Shown here in pieces: positions 26,441 to 34,007 of a DNA stretch of 64,000 nt. Position 1 is the first letter of the stretch; every line of letters starts with the position of its first letter. Position numbers and translations under genes: made by a program. Location: contig JAIXWQ010000009.1 of assembly GCA_027491195.1 (NCBI GenBank), positions 512,708 to 576,707 of the forward strand, given 5' to 3'. Source of the stretch: Cytophagaceae bacterium. GTDB lineage: Bacteria; Bacteroidota; Bacteroidia; Cytophagales; Spirosomataceae. The notes below the pieces were generated by a model. It had not been told where the DNA came from. It saw nothing but the letters and a program-made list of their open reading frames with translations, and ran no database searches.

Positions 26441-26743
26441 TTATTGAATTTGGAGGCGAGTCACAATTTCATCTTCGATTAAATGCGATTTTGTGATCTC
26501 TGCCACATCTTCCACTTGTACATTGCCATAGAAAACGCCTTCTGGGTAAACGACCATCGTGGGGCCTTTTCCACAGAAATCAAGACAGCCTGATTTTTGG
26601 ACGCGGATCTTTGCCGTTCCACCTTGCGCAGCATAGCTCGCACGGAAAGCGTCGACTAATTCCATTCCGTGAGCAGAACCACAGCATTTTTTAGGGGCAT
26701 CTTTGTCGTTAGCGCAGATAAATACGTGTTTTTCGAAGTGCAT
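26441..26743 (-). CDS. [2Fe-2S] thioredoxin-like ferredoxin domain protein
   Basis: A 100-residue protein with the shethna/2Fe-2S ferredoxin pattern: C10, then C20-C21, then C53 and C57 within SGCLDFCGKGP. Family members carry one [2Fe-2S] cluster in a thioredoxin-like fold and serve as electron carriers. The N-terminus lacks a signal, so it is cytoplasmic. It lies 4 bases after xth and 8 bases before the PD-(D/E)XK-like gene, suggesting one transcript. The redox partner is unknown. Confidence 0.85.
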   Translation of the reverse strand: MHFEKHVFICANDKDAPKKCCGSAHGMELVDAFRASYAAQGGTAKIRVQKSGCLDFCGKGPTMVVYPEGVFYGNVQVEDVAEITKSHLIEDEIVTRLQIQ

Positions 26744-26747
26744 AGTT

Positions 26748-27512
26748 TTAGCTATTTAAAAGTAATACGATAGGACAATGGTCCGAATGCTTCACATCTG
26801 GTAGGATGGAGGCATGTTGAATTTTAGAGGCCAAAGGCTCAGACACCATTTGGTAATCAATTCGCCAGCCCAAGTTTTTGCCTCTTGCTCCGGCGCGGTA
26901 AGACCACCAGCTGTAGTGGTGGGGTTCTTCATTCACCGCCCGGAAGGAATCTACGAATCCACGATTCACAAATCCATCCATCCATTCGCGCTCCTCGGGT
27001 AAGAAACCAGAGCTGTTCGCGTTGCCTTTTGGGTTGTGAATATCGATGGCTTTGTGGCAAATATTGTAATCGCCTGCGATAACTAAATTCGGGAATTCGA
27101 TCTTAAGGGCGTTAATGTAATTTTGAAAATCACCTAACCAGTCCATCTTGAAGGCTTGGCGTTCATCACCGCTAGATCCAGATGGCATGTAGACAGACAT
27201 CACGGAAAATCCGTCATAATCCGCACGTAACACGCGGCCCTCTGCATCGTATTTATCGATACCGCAACCTACGGACACGTTATTTGGCCTAATCTTACTG
27301 AAGATAGCCACGCCTGAATAGCCTTTCTTCTGAGCAGAATGCCAATAGACTTCGTAGCCCAAAGCAAAGATTTCAGACAAGTCCACTTGCTCGACTTCTG
27401 CCTTCAATTCTTGAATGCACAGGATGTCCGGATTTTCCTCTTGTAGCCAAGTAGTAAAACCTTTCGTGATGGCGGCTCGGATGCCGTTGACGTTATAACT
27501 AATGATCTTCAT
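26748..27512 (-). CDS. xth: exodeoxyribonuclease III (AP endonuclease)
   Basis: A 254-residue enzyme of the endonuclease/exonuclease/phosphatase superfamily that cleaves DNA 5' to abasic sites in base-excision repair. It has SYNVNGIRAA at the start, the metal ligand in CIQELKAE, GDYNICHKAIDIHNP with catalytic D and N, GWRIDYQM near the end and the terminal SDHCPI with the catalytic histidine. It overlaps the upstream 121-residue gene by 14 bases, so the two are cotranscribed. Confidence 0.94.
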   Translation of the reverse strand: MKIISYNVNGIRAAITKGFTTWLQEENPDILCIQELKAEVEQVDLSEIFALGYEVYWHSAQKKGYSGVAIFSKIRPNNVSVGCGIDKYDAEGRVLRADYDGFSVMSVYMPSGSSGDERQAFKMDWLGDFQNYINALKIEFPNLVIAGDYNICHKAIDIHNPKGNANSSGFLPEEREWMDGFVNRGFVDSFRAVNEEPHHYSWWSYRAGARGKNLGWRIDYQMVSEPLASKIQHASILPDVKHSDHCPIVLLLNS

Positions 27513-27864
27513 TCGGGAATATCTCGGTTTTGAAATAATGAATGACGTGTGCTTTTAATAATAATTCTTGCTCCTTTAGCGGAAGCGAAGGGATTGCTTG
27601 CACATTTTTCCAATGCGGCCAACCTTCTTCATCTAAACCTTCTAGTTCATAAAAATCGCTGTAGCTCAGCACCTTACAAGTGGCAATGTGCAGGAGGTCC
27701 TGTTTCTGTTCTTTGGTAAAATGCGCATGACCCTGCCCTAATTCCTGCACGCCTATCATCAATAGAATGGGCTCCATTTCGGATGGTCGCTTGCCAAACG
27801 TGTTTTCGAAAAAATCGAGAATCATCTCCCATTCTTCAATAACAACGGCGGGCTCAAATTCCAT
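27499..27864 (-). CDS. conserved protein of unknown function
   Basis: A 121-residue acidic, soluble, largely helical protein with no signal peptide. A segment reading ILLMIGVQELGQGHAHFT followed by KEQKQDLLHIAT looks conserved but matches no domain I can name. I recognise the pattern from Cytophagales genomes as an uncharacterised small protein. It overlaps xth by 14 bases, so it is likely translated with it. A link to DNA repair is possible only by position. Confidence 0.6.
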   Translation of the reverse strand: MEFEPAVVIEEWEMILDFFENTFGKRPSEMEPILLMIGVQELGQGHAHFTKEQKQDLLHIATCKVLSYSDFYELEGLDEEGWPHWKNVQAIPSLPLKEQELLLKAHVIHYFKTEIFPNEDH

Positions 27865-28033
27865 ATAACGTGTGATTTAAATGAGGTGCAAATTAGGGAC
27901 AAAAAATGATAATTTGCGGTAGATGTCGTAATTTTGGAAACCAATAACCAAAAAATCAGTTTATAAAATGCATTCGATTGCAGAACCACGTGCCTTTCAT
28001 ACCCTTCGAACGAATAAACGAACCTTTAAAAAA

Positions 28034-29269
28034 ATGAAATCCTTCTCCATTCCCTCTTTATTTAAGAGTAACGTGATAGGTCAAATCAAGGAATCTCGTC
28101 GGGTTCAGGATAAATTAAAAAAAGATTTTACGCCTACTCACTTGGATTTTGGTCCGGTGGAGGTGTTGCTTTCGAGGCACTTTGGATTTTGTTATGGAGT
28201 GGAGAATGCGGTAGAAACGGCGTACCACATTATTGATCAAAACCCGGATCGCCGCATTTTCTTATTGTCTGAGATGATTCACAATCCGGCAGTAAATGCA
28301 GATTTATTAGACCGTGGCGTTCGTTTTATCCAAGATACCTCTGGGAATCAGTTGGTGCCCTGGGAGGAGTTGAGCTCAAATGATATCGTGATTGTACCTG
28401 CTTTTGGGACGACTTTAGAGACGCAAGCGATTTTGCAATCGCGCGGAATCGATCCCTATGCTTATGATACGACCTGTCCTTTTGTGGAAAAGGTGTGGAA
28501 TAGAGCAGATGCGATTGGGAAAAAGGATTACACGGTGATCGTTCACGGGAAACCAAGTCACGAAGAGACAAAGGCTACGTTTTCGCATTCACAGGCGGTG
28601 ACACCTACGCTGATCTTAAAAAATATCGATCAAGCCGTTGCTTTAGCGGCCTATATTAAACAGGAAAAAACGTCGGAGGAATTCTTTGCGGAATTTGAAG
28701 GCCAATATTCAACGGGTTTTGATCCGATGAAGGATTTAAAACGCATTGGTGTCGTGAATCAAACGACTATGTTAGCAACGGATACGCAAGAAATTGTGGA
28801 TTATCTGCGTCAAGTGATCCGCTTGCACTACCAAGTGGCTCCAGAAAACATCAAAGATTATTTTGCTGACACGCGCGATACGCTTTGTTATGCGACAAAC
28901 GATAACCAAAGCGCAACCTACGGTTTATTAGCCGAGGAGGCTGATTTTGCGATTGTCGCTGGCGGTTATAATTCGTCGAACACGGCACACTTAGTTGACT
29001 TGTGTGTGGCGAAATTACCGACCTATTTTATCAAGAATGCAGAGAAATTGATTTCGGCAGAAGAGGTATTGCATTTTGATAATGTGGCCAAAGAAGAACG
29101 TACAGCCATTTCTTTCATTCCGAAGAAGGAAAAAACACGTGTACTTTTGACCTGCGGTGCTTCTTGTCCAGATGCGGTGATGGAAGAAATTTTGCGAAAA
29201 TTAGTGTCCTTTTTCCCAGGTTCAAAGGACGTGTATGAGGTCGTTAATACGATTCTACAATCTTCTTAA
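28034..29269 (+). CDS. ispH: 4-hydroxy-3-methylbut-2-enyl diphosphate reductase (long form)
   Basis: Last MEP pathway enzyme: reduces HMBPP to IPP and DMAPP with a [4Fe-4S] cluster. The three cluster cysteines are in HFGFCYGVENA, DTTCPFVEKVW and TCGASCPD. Conserved IHNPAVN and VIVHGKPSHEET segments are present. It is the long Bacteroidota form, with about 60 extra N-terminal residues and an insertion, about 411 residues. The frame continues upstream to an ATG at 27968, but family members begin as MKSFSIPSLF with KDFTPT soon after, so 28034 is chosen. The 3' end overlaps the convergent fructosamine kinase by 26 bases. Confidence 0.92.
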   Translation: MKSFSIPSLFKSNVIGQIKESRRVQDKLKKDFTPTHLDFGPVEVLLSRHFGFCYGVENAVETAYHIIDQNPDRRIFLLSEMIHNPAVNADLLDRGVRFIQDTSGNQLVPWEELSSNDIVIVPAFGTTLETQAILQSRGIDPYAYDTTCPFVEKVWNRADAIGKKDYTVIVHGKPSHEETKATFSHSQAVTPTLILKNIDQAVALAAYIKQEKTSEEFFAEFEGQYSTGFDPMKDLKRIGVVNQTTMLATDTQEIVDYLRQVIRLHYQVAPENIKDYFADTRDTLCYATNDNQSATYGLLAEEADFAIVAGGYNSSNTAHLVDLCVAKLPTYFIKNAEKLISAEEVLHFDNVAKEERTAISFIPKKEKTRVLLTCGASCPDAVMEEILRKLVSFFPGSKDVYEVVNTILQSS

Positions 29270-30131
29270 CAGCAGGCAAATAGCCTTCCCCGAAAAGATT
29301 CACATGTACTAATAATGGGTACAGATTATAGAGCGGAATTCGCTCGTGGAACCCTTTTTGGATAGGGAAATTGGCATTATACGCTTCGTAAAATGCTTCC
29401 TCAAATCCACCAAACATCGTCGTGAAAGCAATTTCTGCCTCTCTCAATCCATAATAACAGGCCGGATCGACTAAGGTAATTTGTCCCGCGGGATTTGTCA
29501 TCGCATTACCTGACCAAAGATCTCCATGGATCAAGGCAGATGATTCATTCGGTAAAAGAGAAGGTAATTTTTCGAATAAAACTTCCAATTTTTCCTCTAA
29601 AGCGGCATCTATTTTACGGTCATAAACCGCCTGAGTTAATTGCTTTCGCAATCTGTTCTCTGTAAAAAAGGCGACACCATCGGTGTTCCAGGTGTTGATT
29701 TGAGCGGCAGAACCTAGGTAATTTGTATAGTCCAAACCGTGCCCTTTCGGACTTGTGTTACGATGTAGGCGCGCCAGTTTCTCCCCAAAATCCACCCAGT
29801 AATTCGCCGCTTTCTCTCCGGAGGGAATGCATTCCATCATCAAATATTCCTTCTCCTCCATCGAACCCACGCCGATAACGCTAGGGACCGAAATGGTAGA
29901 TGTGCTCCCGACTAAATTTAGATTTTTTGCTTCCGCCTCGAATAAACCTTGGTGATCACCTTGATTCCATTTAATGAAATACTCATCCCCAGACTGCAAT
30001 TTTACACGTACCGCTAAATTGAAATTACCCCCATAGAAGAATTCCAAGTCTTTCACTTCGGTGTTTTCTCCTAAGTGATGCTGGATAATTTTATCAATAA
30101 ACTGGTATTGTGCTTGCGTTTCGGTGGACAT
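29244..30131 (-). CDS. fructosamine kinase family protein
   Basis: A 295-residue protein kinase-like-fold enzyme. It shows the brace YFIKWN, the catalytic loop LIHGDLWSGNAM near residue 200, and VDPACYYGLREAEIAF with the metal-binding aspartate. It ends with FGEGYLPAVKKIVESY. Relatives phosphorylate fructosamines or ketosamines on glycated proteins so that they break down. Last gene of the minus-strand run from rpmH; overlaps the ispH end by 26 bases. Confidence 0.88.
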   Translation of the reverse strand: MSTETQAQYQFIDKIIQHHLGENTEVKDLEFFYGGNFNLAVRVKLQSGDEYFIKWNQGDHQGLFEAEAKNLNLVGSTSTISVPSVIGVGSMEEKEYLMMECIPSGEKAANYWVDFGEKLARLHRNTSPKGHGLDYTNYLGSAAQINTWNTDGVAFFTENRLRKQLTQAVYDRKIDAALEEKLEVLFEKLPSLLPNESSALIHGDLWSGNAMTNPAGQITLVDPACYYGLREAEIAFTTMFGGFEEAFYEAYNANFPIQKGFHERIPLYNLYPLLVHVNLFGEGYLPAVKKIVESY

Positions 30132-30140
30132 AAATCAAAA

Positions 30141-30650
30141 TTACGATTTTCTTTTATAAAGCGGAACCGTGCTGCAAGGTTCTCCATAAAACAAGCTCTT
30201 CGCCACCGGCTGCAATAATTGCGTGATTTTTAGGTAGGCATCCGTAGGAACGGATTCTTTTGAACAACCTTTGATGACGATTTTGGCATCCTGAAAATCA
30301 GCTGGATTTACTTTTGCTAAAGCCTGATCAAATAATAGTTTTTCTAAGTCTGCTAAATCCCCGAAAATAAGCGTCTTCGCAAAAGGAGTCAATTGAACCC
30401 CTAATAACATGTATGCCCAGGTGGGAATGATGGCATCCTCACTACAACCTACCGCGACGTGCTTACCAGCATACATCGACCAGTCGTGGCCAGCAATAAA
30501 TTCCCGAAAATCTTTTTCTCTTAGGGCAATTCCCTGGAATAACTGATCCTTGATATCAATAAAAACTCGCTCCCCAGGAATGCGCAAATCCTCTAGATCG
30601 ATTTGCGTTAATCCGCTTTGGTTCACCCGATTGATGATTTCTTCAGCCAT
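30141..30650 (-). CDS. DUF2480 family protein
   Basis: A 169-residue soluble protein of the Bacteroidota-restricted DUF2480 family. It begins MAEEIINRVNQSGL, then contains EDLRIPGERVFIDIKD and HDWSMYAGKHVAVGCSEDA, then KGCSKESVPTDAYLK, with conserved cysteines. Function is not known. It lies 1 base after tsaB in the same operon, which hints at a translation- or tRNA-related role, as inference only. Confidence 0.85.
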   Translation of the reverse strand: MAEEIINRVNQSGLTQIDLEDLRIPGERVFIDIKDQLFQGIALREKDFREFIAGHDWSMYAGKHVAVGCSEDAIIPTWAYMLLGVQLTPFAKTLIFGDLADLEKLLFDQALAKVNPADFQDAKIVIKGCSKESVPTDAYLKITQLLQPVAKSLFYGEPCSTVPLYKRKS

Positions 30651-30651
30651 A

Positions 30652-31326
30652 TTACAGTGATTTTAAGGTCGGTTTAGTGCCCATGTATTCCTTTAAATAA
30701 TCGGGCTCTTTGGTAACGAGGTTTTCGAATTTTTTGTTCAAAAATGCCTCATAAGCTAATTTACCCATGTATTGAGCCTCCGGACACAAAGGTTCTTCCA
30801 CAAAAGTGATGGCCGTGTGAGCACAAGTATCCTTCCATTTTGCGGATCCATTTCCGAATGCAAGTACAGGCCTGAATTCCTGAAAAGAGTCCGGGCTTAA
30901 AATATGGGCTTCTTGAGAAGATACTTCTTCTAGATCAGCGGTGTACACTGCCGCATAAACTTCCATTCTTCTCGCGTCTAACAGCGGTAAAAGTAACGTT
31001 TCAGCTGGCGCCTGAACAGCAGCAGCTAAGACTTGCAAAGTAGGTAAACAAATCAAAGGTTTATCTAATGCGAAACAGATTCCCTTCGCGGTCGCTAAAC
31101 CAATGCGTAAACCAGTGTAGGAACCGGGGCCATTTGAAACAGCAACAGCAGAAAGATCAGCCAGCGCGAAACCCGGGGTCTTCATCACCTTTTCAATTAA
31201 AAGCGTGAGCGCCTTCGAGTGTGAGCCCTCTTCAGAAACCAATTCCTGGCTGATCAATTGCCCTTTATTGTGTAAGGCAACGGAACAATTTTGGGTCGAC
31301 GTATCTAAACTTAGGATCAGACTCAT
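30652..31326 (-). CDS. tsaB: tRNA N6-threonylcarbamoyladenosine biosynthesis protein TsaB
   Basis: A 224-residue ASKHA-fold protein that partners with TsaD in making t6A37 on ANN-decoding tRNAs. Visible motifs are [14 protein letters not shown] at the N-terminus and [20 protein letters not shown] near residue 65. Length matches TsaB rather than the longer TsaD. It lies 1 base after the S41 protease gene and 1 base before DUF2480, in a tight operon with rpmH and rnpA. Confidence 0.94.
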   Translation of the reverse strand: MSLILSLDTSTQNCSVALHNKGQLISQELVSEEGSHSKALTLLIEKVMKTPGFALADLSAVAVSNGPGSYTGLRIGLATAKGICFALDKPLICLPTLQVLAAAVQAPAETLLLPLLDARRMEVYAAVYTADLEEVSSQEAHILSPDSFQEFRPVLAFGNGSAKWKDTCAHTAITFVEEPLCPEAQYMGKLAYEAFLNKKFENLVTKEPDYLKEYMGTKPTLKSL

Positions 31327-31327
31327 G

Positions 31328-32899
31328 TTAATTTTTAATTAATTCTAGGCTTTTCAAAAGGGTAGGATCATGTTCAAACGACCATTCATTGATTCCCTTT
31401 TTATAATAATACTGATGTACGATTTCTTGCTCTAAAAGGCCTTCGATGACCTTCTTATTTCCTTGCAACTCGCGCGCCACGGAGGAATCCCATTCAGGTT
31501 TTAGTCGGTCTAGCTCTTTCGTTAAATTCGCGTACAAAATATCTTTCGAAGTCTCTTTTAACACATCACGCATCTGTTTTTCCAAAGGGCTTTCGTAGTG
31601 AAACTTGCTCGCCTTCACCCATTGAACAAACGCTTCGTATTCCGTATCGTTCAAATGAAAATTAGCGGCAGGGGCAATTTTAGCCTGCTTTAGTTTATAT
31701 AAACGCGCATATTGGAAGAAAATCCGCTCTTTTAATAATTGCTGAATTAGGCTATTCGCTTGCGGTCTTCCCACTAGCACATCGGGCTCGATTCCTCCAC
31801 CCGCATTTACTTTGCGACCTTTACGGGTTTTGAATTCTTGCTTGACAGTATCCTTATTTTCTGAATAGTCGATGGCCTGAATACAACGGCCACTCGGGAT
31901 GTAGTATTTCGCAGTCGTGATTTTGATCTTAGCTCGGTACGGTAAATCGCGGGTCACTTGCACTAGGCCTTTCCCAAAACTCCGTTGCCCCACAATCGTC
32001 GCCCGATCGTAATCCTGCAAAACGCCTGCTACAATTTCGGCAGCTGAAGCCGAGTTTTGGTTGATTAACACCACTATTGGAAGTGAGTTATCCCAGCTCG
32101 GATTTAATGCTTTATAGGTTGCGTTCCACTCTTTCAATTTTCCGCGTGTGCTCACGATGGGTGTTTCCTTATCTAAAAATAAGTTACAGATATCCACCGC
32201 TTGGGTTAATAAGCCTCCCGGATTGTTTCGTAAGTCTAAAATCAATTGCTTCATCCCGTCTTTCTTCAATTGAAGCAAGGCGGCTTTCATTTCTTTCGTA
32301 GCGGATTGATTGAATTCTTCAAGTTCGATATAACCGATTCCTGGGCGAATGATGCCGGAATAGCCTACGTTTTTGATTTGTACGGTGGACCTCTGCACCG
32401 TCAAGCTGAGCTTCTCCTCCCCACGTAAAATTTCTGCGGTTAACTTACTGTCTTTCGGGCCTTTGATTAATTGGCCTGGATCTGAATCTTCTGTGATTTT
32501 TACCCCATTAATGGAGAGTAATTGATCTCCTATTTGTAGCCCTGCTTGCAATGCGGGGCTGTTTTCGTCTACGTAGGTAATATAATATCCTTTGTCCACC
32601 CACGAGGCACGGATGCCGATGCCCTCGTATTTGCCGGTGGTCAGGGTGTTGAATTCGTCCAAATCCTCTTCGGGATAATACACCGTGTAGGGGTCTAACT
32701 GATCCAGCATGCCATCGATGGAGTTTTTGACCACCTTGTTCGGGTCGATAGGGTCGACGTAGAATTGATTTAATTCTTTGATGACGCTGGCGTAAATATC
32801 CAGGTTTTTGGCAAGGTCAAACAACTGGTCCGCCCGGCTAAAAGCCCACAAGCCCATACCCAAAACCACGAAAAGGCTTAGTCTAATTAGCTGTTTCAT
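31328..32899 (-). CDS. S41-family C-terminal processing peptidase
   Basis: A 523-residue periplasmic/membrane-anchored protease. The N-terminal hydrophobic segment [16 protein letters not shown] acts as signal or anchor. A PDZ domain lies at about residues 75-155 ([20 protein letters not shown]), followed by the S41 core with the serine in [12 protein letters not shown] near residue 281 and the lysine in [11 protein letters not shown] near residue 308. The C-terminal domain is helical. The frame can be read from 32995, inside rnpA, but [10 protein letters not shown] at 32899 begins the signal segment and overlaps rnpA by only 17 bases. Confidence 0.92.
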   Translation of the reverse strand: MKQLIRLSLFVVLGMGLWAFSRADQLFDLAKNLDIYASVIKELNQFYVDPIDPNKVVKNSIDGMLDQLDPYTVYYPEEDLDEFNTLTTGKYEGIGIRASWVDKGYYITYVDENSPALQAGLQIGDQLLSINGVKITEDSDPGQLIKGPKDSKLTAEILRGEEKLSLTVQRSTVQIKNVGYSGIIRPGIGYIELEEFNQSATKEMKAALLQLKKDGMKQLILDLRNNPGGLLTQAVDICNLFLDKETPIVSTRGKLKEWNATYKALNPSWDNSLPIVVLINQNSASAAEIVAGVLQDYDRATIVGQRSFGKGLVQVTRDLPYRAKIKITTAKYYIPSGRCIQAIDYSENKDTVKQEFKTRKGRKVNAGGGIEPDVLVGRPQANSLIQQLLKERIFFQYARLYKLKQAKIAPAANFHLNDTEYEAFVQWVKASKFHYESPLEKQMRDVLKETSKDILYANLTKELDRLKPEWDSSVARELQGNKKVIEGLLEQEIVHQYYYKKGINEWSFEHDPTLLKSLELIKN

Positions 32900-33287
32900 T
32901 CGGCAGGGTGAATTTATCAAGGATGGCGGCCATTTTCTTGTGGATTTTGTCTGAAGGTTCGATGGTGGAACCAATATAGACAAAAGCCAACACATCTGGA
33001 AGTTTCAACTTGCCCTCCACTTGAAAATGAGGTTTATTTAGGCGGTAAGCCTCGCGGATGCGACGCTTGAGGGTATTTCGGTCCACAGCTTTGCTGAAAC
33101 GACGTTTGGGAACCGAAATCAAAATCTGTGGTTGCTCGAGTCCGGGCTCGAAGGTATTCTCCCGGATGTATAAAACACGAAAAGGATAGACAAATCGCTC
33201 TTCAACGATTCGACTATCCTTCTCGAATAAGGAATCAATAATCTTAATATGCGTTAGACGCTCCGATTTAGAAAATGTAAATTTCAA
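32883..33287 (-). CDS. rnpA: ribonuclease P protein component
   Basis: A 134-residue basic protein that helps the RNase P RNA cut pre-tRNA 5' leaders. It carries the family pattern ILISVPKRRFSKAVDRN followed by TLKRRIREAYR. The start is TTG: no ATG is available upstream in frame. It follows rpmH by 62 bases, the near-universal rpmH-rnpA order. Its 3' end overlaps the S41 protease gene. Confidence 0.93.
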   Translation of the reverse strand: MKFTFSKSERLTHIKIIDSLFEKDSRIVEERFVYPFRVLYIRENTFEPGLEQPQILISVPKRRFSKAVDRNTLKRRIREAYRLNKPHFQVEGKLKLPDVLAFVYIGSTIEPSDKIHKKMAAILDKFTLPNETAN

Positions 33288-33349
33288 AGCAGGAATACTA
33301 AGTGTACAACAATAGCAAACCAGAAATCTTCTTTTCTAAGATCTATGGC

Positions 33350-33505
33350 TTATTTGCCTCTTTTTTCGTCTGAAACAGTCAACTTGTGACGTCCTTTAGC
33401 ACGACGGTTTGTCAACACGCGACGACCGTTTGCCGTAGACATACGCTCACGGAAACCGTGTTTGTTTTTTCTCTTACGTACAGAGGGTTGAAAAGTTCTT
33501 TTCAT
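33350..33505 (-). CDS. rpmH: 50S ribosomal protein L34
   Basis: A 51-residue, very basic protein starting [18 protein letters not shown] and continuing with [19 protein letters not shown], the L34 signature. It was missed by length-limited ORF listing. It is followed by rnpA and preceded by its own promoter box. dnaA is not adjacent, so this is not the common dnaA-rpmH origin arrangement. Confidence 0.97.
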   Translation of the reverse strand: MKRTFQPSVRKRKNKHGFRERMSTANGRRVLTNRRAKGRHKLTVSDEKRGK

Positions 33506-33548
33506 TTCTTTATTTGTTAAAGCAGCCCATCATTACGATTGGGACTTG

Positions 33549-33556
33549 CAAAGGTA
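33549..33556 (-). promoter_or_regulatory. rpmH promoter -7 box TACCTTTG
   Basis: Exact minus-strand TAnnTTTG match 44 bases before the rpmH ATG. Likely drives rpmH-rnpA-S41-tsaB-DUF2480-fructosamine kinase. Confidence 0.6.
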
Positions 33557-33596
33557 AAACAAAATATTTATTCATCAAGCTACGCTTGACCGGTCC

Positions 33597-33902
33597 TTAA
33601 ACCTTGATTTCTACGTCTACTCCTGATGGCAATTCTAACTTCATCAAAGCATCTACTGTTTTTGCAGAAGAAGAGAAGATGTCAATTAGACGCTTGTAAG
33701 TACATAATTGGAATTGCTCACGTGCTTTCTTGTTAACGTGTGGTGAACGTAAAACAGTGAATTTCTCAATTTTTGTTGGAAGTGGGATAGGGCCAGAAAC
33801 AACTGCTCCTGTAGCTTTTACCGCTTTAACGATTTTCTCTGCTGATTTGTCTACCAATGAGTGGTCAAATGACTTCAGCTTAATGCGAATTTTTTGATTC
33901 AT
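33597..33902 (-). CDS. rpsJ: 30S ribosomal protein S10
   Basis: A 101-residue protein with the S10 pattern: [38 protein letters not shown] and a C-terminal [12 protein letters not shown]10 normally opens the S10 operon (rplC, rplD and so on) or closes the str operon. Here neither set is beside it: upstream is an unrelated membrane protein and downstream is rpmH. It has its own promoter box and a leader with a hairpin. Confidence 0.96.
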   Translation of the reverse strand: MNQKIRIKLKSFDHSLVDKSAEKIVKAVKATGAVVSGPIPLPTKIEKFTVLRSPHVNKKAREQFQLCTYKRLIDIFSSSAKTVDALMKLELPSGVDVEIKV

Positions 33903-33908
33903 ATAAGA

Positions 33909-33942
33909 TGGTTCTTTAAATGATTAAGCAGCGAAAGAACCA
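33909..33942 (-). promoter_or_regulatory. hairpin in the rpsJ leader
   Basis: Nine-bp inverted repeat TGGTTCTTT (33909-33917) / AAAGAACCA (33934-33942) with a 16-base loop, in the 5' leader just before the rpsJ start. No U-run follows, so it is not a typical terminator. It could be a regulatory or ribosome-binding structure. Confidence 0.4.
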
Positions 33943-33973
33943 TTTACTCCGCTACTTAAATTAATTAGGACTG

Positions 33974-33981
33974 CAAAAGTA
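33974..33981 (-). promoter_or_regulatory. rpsJ promoter -7 box TACTTTTG
   Basis: Minus-strand TAnnTTTG match about 72 bases before the rpsJ ATG, giving a leader of about 65 bases that includes the hairpin. Confidence 0.55.
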
Positions 33982-34007
33982 CGGAATGTCTATTAATTAT
34001 GCAAGCC

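Noticed and set aside
27886..27900. Boxes of the form TAnTTTG before the 27864, 36104 and 44148 minus-strand genes
   Set aside because: They are one base short of TAnnTTTG, and short AT-rich words of this kind are too common to call as promoters.
32897..32995. Longer S41 protease start inside rnpA
   Set aside because: It would precede the signal segment with residues unlike any exported protein and overlap rnpA by over 100 bases.
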